IMG/VR virus record: IMGVR_UViG_3300034103_002674
Coordinates: 1-64,000 of that record
DNA length: 64,000 nt
Direction: 5' to 3' (one strand)
Source: a virus
A model generated the notes under the pieces. The model searched no databases. It had not been told where the DNA came from and saw only the letters and a list, made by a program, of their open reading frames with translations. Positions 18,632 through 26,297 of the stretch are shown piece after piece; position 1 is the stretch's first letter, and every line of letters begins with the position of its first letter. A program made the translations under genes and the position numbers.

Positions 18632-19038
18632 GGCGCAATTAAATTACGAAGAATTAAGTCTGGAATCAAAAATCGACAGCGCTCATAGGCAATATCATCT
18701 CCCTGAAAATACCTTGGCGTTGCATCAGGAAAACGTCTAACCATTCTGTCCATCGCGGTAGCGAGCGTATTGCTACTGGGTGTAAATTGTGTTAAAACCA
18801 CCTCCCATACTTGACTTACTTTTACAGTGCCTCCCAATGGAGAGCCAGGATTAAGGATTGGAAACTCTCTCATTGTCACTTCCAGCCCCTTCACTTTCCA
18901 TTCGTGCGGCACGCTTTGCCTTCCTACTACGTAAACAGCAGGAAGCGTGGATCCATTTGGTAATGTATAAAAACCAATTAAATTAGGCGATGCTGAAAGA
19001 AGCTCGCTAACTACTTCCCGAAGTTGTGCAATGTTCAC
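18628..19038 (-). CDS. Probable tail terminator-like protein; GTG start after a terminator
   Basis: The frame can be read from TTG 19080, but that would translate the terminator hairpin at 19047-19068. I therefore choose GTG 19038, giving 136 residues that begin (M)NIAQLREVVSELL. The GGGAAGG in the 3' arm of the hairpin could act as its ribosome-binding site. The helical start followed by beta strands (PAVYVVGRQ, KVSQVWEVVLTQF) recalls tail completion/terminator folds such as lambda U, by position only. Confidence 0.55.
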   Translation of the reverse strand: MNIAQLREVVSELLSASPNLIGFYTLPNGSTLPAVYVVGRQSVPHEWKVKGLEVTMREFPILNPGSPLGGTVKVSQVWEVVLTQFTPSSNTLATAMDRMVRRFPDATPRYFQGDDIAYERCRFLIPDLILRNLIAP

Positions 19039-19040
19039 AA

Positions 19041-19068
19041 TAAAAAAGCCTTCCCGTAAAGGAAGGCT
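19041..19068 (-). terminator. Rho-independent terminator after the tail tube gene
   Basis: On the minus strand AGCCTTCC, a 6-nt loop, GGAAGGCT and then TTTTTTA form a classic terminator (stem arms 19047-19054 and 19061-19068). It lies 25 bp after the tail tube stop. It probably lets the abundant tube mRNA be made in excess over the downstream tail genes, with partial read-through. Confidence 0.85.
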
Positions 19069-19092
19069 AGCAAAGAACAATGGAAAGATGAA

Positions 19093-19671
19093 TCAGCTAT
19101 TGGGAGCCGAAGGGATGATGGAACCAGTCTCAGAGGCATTCTGGTGGATGCCAATGCGACCACGGCTAATCAGATCGAAGGTGCATTCCACGAGGTTATC
19201 AGCAGGATAGCTCTCGTTGTAGTTCATCACGCAAGCAGTAAATGCCACGCGATCATAGTAATAAGTAGTGCCAGAAGCGCCAAGCTGCTTGTTGATTTCC
19301 ACGTACACTTCGTGGTTCTTGTCATAGCGCGAAGCGCTAATCACTTGAAAAGCTTCGTCAAAGCTATTGGGCAGGAACACGGTGCCATCAACATCCTTCT
19401 GGAAATAGGAAGTGATGGAAGCAGTGGCCTGGCTAGTAACGATCACGCTATCAGCGAAACCGCCGCCGCCAAGCAGGTAAAATTCTTGGTTGCCATCGTT
19501 AAAGGCAACAGAAGCCGTGGTAGCGGCTTGCAGAGTGTAGAGGGTGGGAGCGCCGCTTACAGTGAAGGTAGCGCCGCTCTGGGTGATCACAGGACGTGCA
19601 GTTCCGTTGATCGAGCCAACGCGCACAATCACGTCTTGGCTCTTCACCAGTTCTGTGGGATGGTAAAGCAT
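19093..19671 (-). CDS. Major tail tube protein
   Basis: This 192-residue beta-rich protein (VIVRVGSINGTARPVIT, YYYDRVAFTACVMNYNES, LVECTFDLISRGRIG) lies between the connectors and the tape measure module and is followed by a strong terminator. Both fit the abundant tube subunit of a siphophage. Codon choice here (many GC-ending codons, as in the capsid gene) looks more biased than in nearby genes, which is expected for high expression. Confidence 0.75.
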   Translation of the reverse strand: MLYHPTELVKSQDVIVRVGSINGTARPVITQSGATFTVSGAPTLYTLQAATTASVAFNDGNQEFYLLGGGGFADSVIVTSQATASITSYFQKDVDGTVFLPNSFDEAFQVISASRYDKNHEVYVEINKQLGASGTTYYYDRVAFTACVMNYNESYPADNLVECTFDLISRGRIGIHQNASETGSIIPSAPNS

Positions 19672-19724
19672 GAGAAGATCCTCAGCGATGGAAAGAATGA
19701 TTAAGCGGCGAAGGCTTGATTAGA

Positions 19725-20114
19725 TCAAGCATTGTCAACGCTTCCTTTGCCAATTAGTCTAAAAATTCCCCTAATTGGCGTGCCGAGGAACTGCCAATAA
19801 TGAATAGCAATCTCCTCGTTTGGCAACAGTTCAAAGCGCCCTTCTCTTCCATTGATTGTTGCTTGGGCGGAATCACCAGGCGTTACACCAGAGAGCGTAA
19901 GCGGAGAAGTGAGACGGCCTTCCATATAGACAGCCGTCTGGTCCGCACCAAGCAAATAATCGTACTGAGGATTGCGTTTTTGTCTTAACGATGCGTAATA
20001 AGTGACGCCCGTTGCAACTGCCACGTAATTCCCTGTTTCACTGTCAAGCGCATAGCCTGAAGCCACTGACCATACCAATGTGGAATTAGCAAGTGGCTCC
20101 AGGAAGTTGCTCAT
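19725..20114 (-). CDS. Head-tail connector, stopper-like
   Basis: This 129-residue beta-rich protein (VATGVTYYASLRQKRNPQYDYLLGADQ, EGRFELLPNEEIAIHYW) lies between the DUF4054-type adaptor and the tube gene, the usual place of the head-completion stopper. A hairpin GCTTGAT/ATCAAGC overlaps its stop. The assignment is from position. Confidence 0.5.
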   Translation of the reverse strand: MSNFLEPLANSTLVWSVASGYALDSETGNYVAVATGVTYYASLRQKRNPQYDYLLGADQTAVYMEGRLTSPLTLSGVTPGDSAQATINGREGRFELLPNEEIAIHYWQFLGTPIRGIFRLIGKGSVDNA

Positions 20115-20422
20115 ACAACGAAACCAACAGAAGAAGAAGGGAGCGTATTCAACATACGCTTGAACTCTTGACCATATTGAGTGGCATCTAGCCCCTCACC
20201 ATATACCTTGCCTTCAGTGGCACCAATTTGAATGCCCATTTGCGCAAGTTGAATGGCAATGATATGAGCAGCAAGAAACTTAACTGCCCTATCAGTTTGT
20301 TCCCCAAATACGTCTGCAGAAGCATCGTAAGTAGCCTCTGAGATGGCGCCATTCACAATTCCCGATGGATGGGGAGTGAATTCAGGGAACCGCTCAAGAA
20401 AACTCGCATAAGTGACGGCCAT
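20111..20422 (-). CDS. Head-tail adaptor, DUF4054-type
   Basis: The pattern FLERFPEFTPHPSGIVNGAISEA followed by DRAVKFLAAHIIAIQLAQMG and then a G-rich tail with Y and F matches DUF4054, a helical head-tail connector that sits under the portal in known phages. The length of 103 residues is a little short for the family. It has a 4-bp overlap with the stopper-like gene. Confidence 0.7.
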   Translation of the reverse strand: MAVTYASFLERFPEFTPHPSGIVNGAISEATYDASADVFGEQTDRAVKFLAAHIIAIQLAQMGIQIGATEGKVYGEGLDATQYGQEFKRMLNTLPSSSVGFVV

Positions 20423-20424
20423 AA

Positions 20425-20811
20425 TCAGGCTTTCCCAATACGAATGGCTTCTTGACGTTTGCTAATAGCATTACGCACCCTTACGCGGCCTTCAATCTTT
20501 TTCCAGCCATTCAACTGATCCGGATCATGAATGAGTTCAATCATGCGGATGGCTTCCACCATTGGCATTTGAGAAAGCGTTTGCACATCTTGAGGAATGT
20601 CTTCCACCATGATCTGCTCGCGCACTTCCTCGATGGCTCCGATGTTCATAAGGCGTTTAACTGCCTTATTTTCACGAGCCACTTTCCATTGATACTCTGG
20701 AATATCTTGATTAAGGCCAGGCGTGAGTTGAATCATGCCTGTTTGCGTAATAATGCCAAACCCGCCTTCACGGGGCGGGTTCTCAAGTTCGGGACGATAA
20801 GCAATGAGCAT
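20425..20811 (-). CDS. Hypothetical 128-residue head-region protein
   Basis: It begins MLIAYRPELENPPREGGFGI, continues with a region likely to be helical (QWKVARENKAVKRLMNIGAIEEV) and ends in a basic segment (RVRVRNAISKRQEAIRIGKA). It is found right after the capsid gene. Proteins of this shape occur next to capsid genes in cyanobacterial phages as I remember them, but no function is known to me. A head-decorating or neck role is possible. Confidence 0.6.
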   Translation of the reverse strand: MLIAYRPELENPPREGGFGIITQTGMIQLTPGLNQDIPEYQWKVARENKAVKRLMNIGAIEEVREQIMVEDIPQDVQTLSQMPMVEAIRMIELIHDPDQLNGWKKIEGRVRVRNAISKRQEAIRIGKA

Positions 20812-20866
20812 TGTTCAAAAGAAACAATTGTCCATAGCTTAACGCCCCTCCCTTGATCAACTATCC

Positions 20867-21775
20867 TCAGGCGGAAGCCTGAACGTAGATAACGCTCTTG
20901 GGATAGTACAGAGCCACGCCACCCACGCGAGCATGAGCGGGAACAATGAACTCAAGACCGCGCTGTTGAGGCGGGAAGAGTTCCAGGGGCTGAGGAATGT
21001 GCAGTTGCACCTTCTCGGGATCGCGCTTGTACACAACCATGCGGTTGGTGTTCAGCACGCTGTTGCCAGCATCCAGTTGGTTGATGGGTTCAACGTTGCG
21101 GATGTAAGGGTTGGTGCGCAGGAAGTATTCCAGCACGGTCACATCCGAAGAGTCGGAGTTGCGAGTAGTGGAAACTTTGTTGTAGTCCTCATAAGCCATG
21201 AGGATGGTGTCGGGCTGCTCCTTCATCTTGGAGGCGTTGATAATGGCGCTCACGCCATAGTTCAGCAGCTCCAGCATTTCCTGAGCAGTGGTGCCGCTAT
21301 CGGTGAACCACTTATCAGCAGCAACAACGTCCACGGTGGAGTTGTTAAAGAAACCAGACAGGCCAACAGTGCTCTCGCCGAACAGAGCCACTTCTTCAAC
21401 CTTCTCCTCATAGGCGCGACGCACAGCAGCAGCACGACGCTGCTCCAGAGCGATGTTGGCCATTTGAGCGGCACGCAGTTCCTGCACGGTGTAACCGAAG
21501 GAACCACCGAAGGAGCGGATGTTGATGCTCTTCTCAACTTGGCTGATATCGGCACGGGGCAGATCGTCAGCAGCATCAGCGATCAGCTTGAACTCACCAG
21601 TGGAGTCCATGATGCGATAGGTGAAGGTCTGAGCGCCAGGGCCAGCTTCACTAGTGACAGGCAGAATGGTCGGATACTTAATATCCGCATACTGCACTTC
21701 AAACACTTGGGGGCGGATGTACTCAAGCTGACGCTCAAGGAACAGACCCGCGTCATCCATACGGAATTCAGACAT
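20867..21775 (-). CDS. Major capsid protein, DUF2184-type HK97 fold
   Basis: This 302-residue protein follows the DUF2184 pattern: an N-arm with LERQLEYIRPQVFEVQYADIKY, then GPGAQTFTYRIMDSTG, then ADDLPRADI and FGGSFGYTVQELRAAQ, then GLSGFFN, and a C-terminal domain with VYKRDPEKVQLHIPQPLE. It builds the icosahedral shell. A GGAGG ribosome-binding site precedes ATG 21775. Codons are strongly biased to C/G-ending forms, as expected for the most abundant protein. Confidence 0.9.
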   Translation of the reverse strand: MSEFRMDDAGLFLERQLEYIRPQVFEVQYADIKYPTILPVTSEAGPGAQTFTYRIMDSTGEFKLIADAADDLPRADISQVEKSINIRSFGGSFGYTVQELRAAQMANIALEQRRAAAVRRAYEEKVEEVALFGESTVGLSGFFNNSTVDVVAADKWFTDSGTTAQEMLELLNYGVSAIINASKMKEQPDTILMAYEDYNKVSTTRNSDSSDVTVLEYFLRTNPYIRNVEPINQLDAGNSVLNTNRMVVYKRDPEKVQLHIPQPLELFPPQQRGLEFIVPAHARVGGVALYYPKSVIYVQASA

Positions 21776-21790
21776 TGTTAGGGCCTCCTA

Positions 21791-22351
21791 TCAAGAATCA
21801 GCGGAAAGAGTAAAGCTGGGGCCATTCAGCTCCAGAATTGCAATACCGCTGGAAGTGGTGGTGCTCAGGAAACGTGCGCCAGCGAGGCGAACAGTTTTGC
21901 CAGAAGCAAAAGCATGCGAGAATTGACCAGCCTTGCCAGTGCCGCTAGCGGAATACAGCACACGCACGGGCGAAGTGGGCGAAACAGCGCCGGTCACATA
22001 GACAGCCACTGCACCTTCGTTAGCCACGTTCAGCACTTGCTGATTCTTCACACCAGGACGGTTATTGGAATCCAGAGCGGTTTCGTCAACATAGGTGAGG
22101 ACGTTCACGCCTTGAACAGTGTCAGATGCGCCAGAGATGGTAGCAGCAGAGTTTGCAGCAGTACCAGCGGTGTTGTACACAACCACATTACCGAAAGGCA
22201 GCACAGCGCCAGTTTCGTTGACGTAGGTGCCGATGGTGTTGTCGCGAATGTCAGACAGTTGGCCTTCCAGCAGTGCGTCATGCTCCAGAGCGTAGCTCTG
22301 TTGCACGCCACCAGCCGAAGGAGTGCCCGAGGTAGAGAAAACAACGGCCAT
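21791..22351 (-). CDS. Capsid decoration or cement protein
   Basis: This 186-residue, Ala/Gly/Ser/Thr-rich beta protein lies between the protease/scaffold and capsid genes. The segment LEGQLSDIRDNTIGTYVNETGAVLPFGNVVVYN resembles DUF2190/structural cement proteins that sit on the capsid surface. No catalytic residues are seen. Codon bias matches that of the capsid gene. Confidence 0.7.
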   Translation of the reverse strand: MAVVFSTSGTPSAGGVQQSYALEHDALLEGQLSDIRDNTIGTYVNETGAVLPFGNVVVYNTAGTAANSAATISGASDTVQGVNVLTYVDETALDSNNRPGVKNQQVLNVANEGAVAVYVTGAVSPTSPVRVLYSASGTGKAGQFSHAFASGKTVRLAGARFLSTTTSSGIAILELNGPSFTLSADS

Positions 22352-22353
22352 GA

Positions 22354-23553
22354 TTACTTAGCCTCCTTAGAAATGGAAAGGGGCTTCTTCCAGGCATTCT
22401 GCAGCATATCCATATAAGCGGACGGCGCAGAAACAGGAGAAGCAATGGAAGCTACGGCTTTACGCAGCTCATCAGTGGTGGCAGAATCAGAACGACCTTC
22501 AGAGAGAGTGTCGAACATTGCCTGTACGTAGTCGTCGCTTTTCTCAGAAAGATCAAGCTCATCACCACGCACTGCTTTGATGGAATCAACCATCACTTCA
22601 CGGGCAGTTTTGCCAGTGAATTCATAAGCGCTATCCAGAACGGGCTTGGCTTTCTCAATGAGAGCCACGCGCTCTTCAACCATCGAATCAAGGTTGATTT
22701 CTTGGGCAGCAGTCAGTTCAGTCTTCAGTTCTTCGACCTGCTCAGCCAGAGCATCGGCCCGCCCTTCGGCAGAATCCATTTTGCCCTTCATTTCTTTTTC
22801 CATGGCGTCCATTTCAGACTTCATGGAATCAGCGGCTGCTTGCAGTTCGTCGTACTTCTTCTTCATGTCCTCGAAGGACATTTTGGCGTCTTCGCGTTCT
22901 TTAGTGATCGCAAGAGCAACGCTCTCCGTCACTTCAAACTCGGCGCCATCAAACACGACTTTTGCAGTCATTAGATGGTCTCCTCCGTTAGAGATCAAAG
23001 ATGGGTCAGCAGCATCTTGACGATCAAGATGAAGCTTCACTTGCGGGCCAGCGCGGCCCCGACGAACAATAGCGATGTGATTGCCGATGATTTCCTTTTG
23101 GACGCCATCGTAATGCTCGCCATTTTCTGTAACGCCAGGCGTGGGATCGTAATTCACCCTGTAGCCAGCGCTTACCTCACGAGCATCCCCCTTCATGATG
23201 CGCTTAATGGTGTCTTCGTCAGTGATTGTCATCACTGCTTTAACAAAACCATTGTCGTACACCACTTCGGTGCCACTAAAGCCCACTTGGTAGTCTTTGG
23301 TGTTCTCAGAATCGAGAAGTACGGGGGGATGTTCCGAAGTGATTGCCTTGCCCGCAAATGAAGCAAGACTATCGGGAGACGCCACTTCTATTTCGGGACG
23401 ATATTCACGACGAATGGAGCCATCACTATCTGTGTAGTGTTGGATGCCAGTGCGTGCGATAGAAGCCCATGCCCGAAGATAACCTTCTGGCGTGAGTTCG
23501 TATTTCTCAATAGGAGAGAAATCGTATCGACAAGAAATGGTGCTCATATTCAT
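22354..23553 (-). CDS. Prohead protease (DUF2213) fused to scaffold
   Basis: The N-terminal domain (about residues 1-185) has the DUF2213 motifs KAITSEHPP, with a likely catalytic His, and GDAREVSAGYRVNYDPTPG, with a likely Ser. After a linker at about 190 the protein becomes a coiled coil (about 215-310, Glu/Lys/Met-rich), typical of a scaffold that the protease later removes. It guides capsid assembly and maturation. It is the first gene of the capsid operon on this strand. Confidence 0.85.
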   Translation of the reverse strand: MNMSTISCRYDFSPIEKYELTPEGYLRAWASIARTGIQHYTDSDGSIRREYRPEIEVASPDSLASFAGKAITSEHPPVLLDSENTKDYQVGFSGTEVVYDNGFVKAVMTITDEDTIKRIMKGDAREVSAGYRVNYDPTPGVTENGEHYDGVQKEIIGNHIAIVRRGRAGPQVKLHLDRQDAADPSLISNGGDHLMTAKVVFDGAEFEVTESVALAITKEREDAKMSFEDMKKKYDELQAAADSMKSEMDAMEKEMKGKMDSAEGRADALAEQVEELKTELTAAQEINLDSMVEERVALIEKAKPVLDSAYEFTGKTAREVMVDSIKAVRGDELDLSEKSDDYVQAMFDTLSEGRSDSATTDELRKAVASIASPVSAPSAYMDMLQNAWKKPLSISKEAK

Positions 23554-23615
23554 ACTTTATCAAGAAGCGAATGTTATACTTTATAAGCTTATGCAAAATG
23601 GAATAAAAACTTGTG

Positions 23616-23891
23616 ATGTTCTTGGCACGCAGCACGACGGACGCTCTTAAACTTCCCCATCAAGAAGCTCGTATTCTCATTGCAAGTCGCATTAAAGAAG
23701 CCCGGCTTAATGCCGGGCTCACTCAACATGACGTGGCAAAAGAGCTTCACATCAGTCAAAGTTCTTACTGCCGCATCGAAAAAGGCACTGCCCCACCAGA
23801 TTGCGTGCAAATTCGCACTCTTAGTGGTCTCTATGGAATTAGCGTGCTGTGGTTGATGGGCTACCCATCATTCATTGCAAAAATTAATTGA
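23616..23891 (+). CDS. XRE-family HTH regulator
   Basis: The product is about 91 residues. A helix-turn-helix sits near residues 25-80: IKEARLNAGLTQHDVAKELHISQSSYCRIEKG, then a helix ending in YGISVLWLMG. GTG 23613 or ATG 23616 could start it. It runs against the late operon and shares a 60-bp AT-rich intergenic region, with TATACT-like -10 boxes, with the start of the protease gene. It may therefore repress or switch the capsid operon. It is a lone DNA-binding domain with no peptidase or toxin domain. Confidence 0.8.
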   Translation: MFLARSTTDALKLPHQEARILIASRIKEARLNAGLTQHDVAKELHISQSSYCRIEKGTAPPDCVQIRTLSGLYGISVLWLMGYPSFIAKIN

Positions 23892-23892
23892 T

Positions 23893-23921
23893 TTCTCAAT
23901 AAACGCCATTTATTGAGAAAC
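23893..23921. terminator. Perfect 12-bp inverted repeat between convergent genes
   Basis: TTTCTCAATAAA and its exact reverse complement are separated by 5 nt. The repeat lies just after the XRE stop and just after the stop of the minus-strand gene at 23929. It would act in both directions as a terminator, though it is AT-rich with only short T-runs. An operator for the XRE protein is an alternative. Confidence 0.6.
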
Positions 23922-23928
23922 TAAATAA

Positions 23929-24240
23929 TCAGTCCTCGTCGTCGTCTTCGCCACGAATGCTGGCAAGCTGATTTTCAATGTCTTCCATAATGTAAGACTT
24001 TGCCATCGCCTCAATTTCAAACGTGAGGAACTTTGTCGGCTCAAAATGCTCGTCTGGTTTTTCATAAACGCTCATCACATAGATGTGCGTTTCATCTAGT
24101 CGGCCATTCTTAAAACATTGCTTTTCGACAAGCTCCCACCGCGAAGTATTGCGATGCTCATTAGCCGACAAAATAGACAGAGCCTTCAAAAGACCAATAC
24201 CTTCATCCTCTTCTTCAATGACACGCACATATTCGCTCAT
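23929..24240 (-). CDS. Hypothetical acidic 103-residue protein
   Basis: The protein is acidic, with a poly-acid end (IRGEDDDED) and a likely beta-strand core (WELVEKQCFKNGRLDETHIYVMSVY). It overlaps the frameshifted gene upstream by 4 bp. No family was recognised. It belongs to the minus-strand head module by position. Confidence 0.6.
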   Translation of the reverse strand: MSEYVRVIEEEDEGIGLLKALSILSANEHRNTSRWELVEKQCFKNGRLDETHIYVMSVYEKPDEHFEPTKFLTFEIEAMAKSYIMEDIENQLASIRGEDDDED

Positions 24241-24590
24241 TGGTCTTTTTCGCGACTCTCTACCATCTTAATGATGCGATTTGCCCACGCCCTACCAGCA
24301 TCTCCTCCCCACAAAAGCCACGCAATGTAGCCTGCATCGTTTTCACCTCCACTTTTATTCTTTTCGTGACGAGAGAAGAACGCTGACATGCGCTTAATAG
24401 TGGCGAAGCTTACGGCCCCGCCGCCAGCTAAATCAGAAGCCCTGGCCACTCCACTGCCAATGCCTTGCTTGCCTGCCTCTTGCGTCGTCAATCCTCCTTT
24501 CCCATGCTTCTTGCGCAGCTCCAGGCCGCGACGAGCCGCAGATCGCACAGCAGCAGGAGGGGCAAAGCTTTCAGCGTCACCCCTTAGCGC
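24237..24590 (-). CDS. Second frame of a DUF6496-type protein, reached by -1 frameshift
   Basis: The frame is open from the slip at 24590 to 24237 (117 residues). The only own start would be GTG 24548, which lies inside the segment PPAAVRSAARRGLELRKKHG. I remember that segment as conserved as a whole in phage proteins, so the real protein probably begins upstream. Downstream come SFATIKRMSAFFSRHE and AWLLWGGDAGRAWANRI. Its function is unknown; in other phages similar domains lie near portal and capsid genes. Confidence 0.65.
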   Translation of the reverse strand, partial: ALRGDAESFAPPAAVRSAARRGLELRKKHGKGGLTTQEAGKQGIGSGVARASDLAGGGAVSFATIKRMSAFFSRHEKNKSGGENDAGYIAWLLWGGDAGRAWANRIIKMVESREKDQ

Positions 24591-24856
24591 TTTTTTCCGC
24601 AGGAGCCATCCTCCATTTCTTCCATCCCTTCCTCTTCTTCCTCTTCCTCTTCTTCCTCTTCGCCGATGAGAGTCATAAAATAATTATCCCAATAAGCATC
24701 GCTCTTGCCTTGACGGCTCATGCCGGCTTCCGACAGAGCAATTGCAATCGCCTGCTTACGATTCTTGACGGGCTTCTTGTCGCTGCCCTTCAAGGTGCCG
24801 GCTTTGAATTCGCGCATAACTTTAGCAACTTTTGCTTGCTTTTCTTTCGTAGTCAT
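24584..24856 (-). CDS. DUF6496-type protein with poly-Glu tail
   Basis: The 90-residue zero-frame product contains KVMREFKAGTLKGSDKKPVKNRKQAIAIALSEAG at about 11-45, the DUF6496 signature as I know it, and ends in a run of about ten Glu before GMEEMEDGSCGKKR. The domain is basic while the tail is strongly acidic. The end lies on a slippery run, so a longer fused form of about 207 residues is expected. Function is unknown. Confidence 0.7.
   Translation of the reverse strand: MTTKEKQAKVAKVMREFKAGTLKGSDKKPVKNRKQAIAIALSEAGMSRQGKSDAYWDNYFMTLIGEEEEEEEEEEEGMEEMEDGSCGKKR
24590..24596 (-). promoter_or_regulatory. Putative -1 frameshift site A AAA AAG (dnaX-type)
   Basis: In the zero frame the minus strand reads GGA AAA AAG, the exact dnaX slippery heptamer. 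GGAGG lies 13 nt upstream (24610-24614). A stem AGGGG/CCCCT (24580-24584 with 24558-24562) starts 6 nt after the heptamer and also covers the zero-frame stop. The -1 frame is open and joins the next gene. Confidence 0.7.
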
Positions 24857-24875
24857 GACTAAGCTTTGAGCGTGA

Positions 24876-25586
24876 TTAATTAATAAATCCTATCGGAGCC
24901 GTGGCAATTTTTACGCCTGGAAGAATCCTATCCCTACATAAAACCATTCCAGTAATTAAGCGTTCAGCAATAAAAGCAATTGCACGCTTGTCATATCCTT
25001 CAATGGAAAGAAAATGCTCTTTGTTTTCGCGCCAAATTGGAGCAAGTCCGACAAATAATGTTGTCATGAAGCGCAAATAAGATTGCCTTGGCCCGCGTGC
25101 CATATTGCAGCCAACAAAGGAAGACTGCGCCCAGATCTTATCAATCTCCTCGCGCGTAAAAATCCACTTGCCTTCGTCTGCTAATTTGCGCGTAATTGCT
25201 GGTGCATCAAACGCAGAATGACCGCCGTAGAACTGTTGTTCAAGCGTACAGGAGAATTGAGCCGGTTCTGGCACATACAAAGTTTCCGGGCAATACCATT
25301 CATCTTCTGGCTCTAACCAATTACGCCGATACTGTGCATTGCCAATGTTGAGCTCTTTTGCATTAAGAATCATCCAATGCACGCACGAAAGCTCTCCCCA
25401 TCGATCATTTAATGGAGACAGCATGGCATTTTCATCGTCAAAAGCATAGCCTTCAGCACGAAGACTTTCGCGCTCTTCTTGGCTCAGCGCATGACTTCCT
25501 CCCATAATGGGAACAATGCGAGATTTGGCCGTGTAACGCACCTTCTCCCCTGGGATGCACACCGCATAAATGGTGCTGTCAGCCAT
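24876..25586 (-). CDS. DUF4422-type glycosyltransferase
   Basis: The motif GELSCVHWMILNAKELNIGNAQYRRNWLEPEDEWYCPE matches the DUF4422 core (xxLSxxxWxxxN... IGxxHYRRxF), here with QYRR instead of HYRR. The family is known from capsular and LPS gene clusters. I start at ATG 25586, which overlaps the upstream stop by 8 bp and follows GGAG. This gives 236 residues. It is the last gene of the minus-strand half of the sugar cassette. Confidence 0.7.
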   Translation of the reverse strand: MADSTIYAVCIPGEKVRYTAKSRIVPIMGGSHALSQEERESLRAEGYAFDDENAMLSPLNDRWGELSCVHWMILNAKELNIGNAQYRRNWLEPEDEWYCPETLYVPEPAQFSCTLEQQFYGGHSAFDAPAITRKLADEGKWIFTREEIDKIWAQSSFVGCNMARGPRQSYLRFMTTLFVGLAPIWRENKEHFLSIEGYDKRAIAFIAERLITGMVLCRDRILPGVKIATAPIGFIN

Positions 25587-26295
25587 CTCCATACACCTTA
25601 CGGGCTTGCCACAGCTCATTGTAATTGTTGACGCCCTTAGCGCCAAGTCCAGTCAAGTCGCCACCGCCAGCAGGCTTACTCCACGCCATGATCGTGCCAT
25701 CGGGGAGCACAAAGGCCCTGTTCTTCTGGCTGTGCGTAGGCGTTAACTCGAGGTAGTCGCCATAAACGAAATCGGCTTGGCTTCCATTCGCTGCCAAAGC
25801 TTTCCCAAGCAAAGTTGGGCCAGTGGGGCACAATGGAGTGATGCCGTAATATTGCTCGATGCAATTCGCAACAATCATTTCAATGGCAGTTTGCAAAGCA
25901 GGATTACTTGGCTGGGAATAAAGCACCGTCGTGGCGCACGCCCAGCTTGTATAGCTAAAGCGCTGAATATCACGAAAAGCCAAGAACTTAATTCGCGGCC
26001 CAAGATCCACCGCATTAAAAGCCCTCGCGCCAATATCAAAATACCAGCCACCAAGCTTATTCAATAGACAGAAACGCCCAAGATCCGCCTTGTAAGAAAA
26101 AGGCCTCAGCGTATCGTACGCCCATAGCACTTCTTCTTCATAGTTATCAGCAATGAAAGCTCGAAGTGAATCGTTGTTATAAATGACATGCTTTGCTTCA
26201 GGGAAGCAAGCATCAATGGTGCCCGTAGCATGCTCGAGGAACGGACTAAGCTTTTCCGCTGGATCAGTGGAAAGAAAGATTTGTGAAATTTGCAT
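25579..26295 (-). CDS. Glycosyltransferase of the sugar-binding DXD type (PF04488-like)
   Basis: Residues around 75-105 (LRPFSYKADLGRFCLLNKLGGWYFDIGARAF) match the Gly_transf_sug core, where a donor-binding DXD follows LGGxYxD. Here the second Asp is replaced (DIG). The rest (TGPTLLGKAL, AFVLPDGTIMAW) fits the family fold. ATG 26295 lies 3 bp after the upstream stop. It would transfer a sugar from a nucleotide donor, if still active. Confidence 0.7.
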   Translation of the reverse strand: MQISQIFLSTDPAEKLSPFLEHATGTIDACFPEAKHVIYNNDSLRAFIADNYEEEVLWAYDTLRPFSYKADLGRFCLLNKLGGWYFDIGARAFNAVDLGPRIKFLAFRDIQRFSYTSWACATTVLYSQPSNPALQTAIEMIVANCIEQYYGITPLCPTGPTLLGKALAANGSQADFVYGDYLELTPTHSQKNRAFVLPDGTIMAWSKPAGGGDLTGLGAKGVNNYNELWQARKVYGDG

Positions 26296-26297
26296 GA

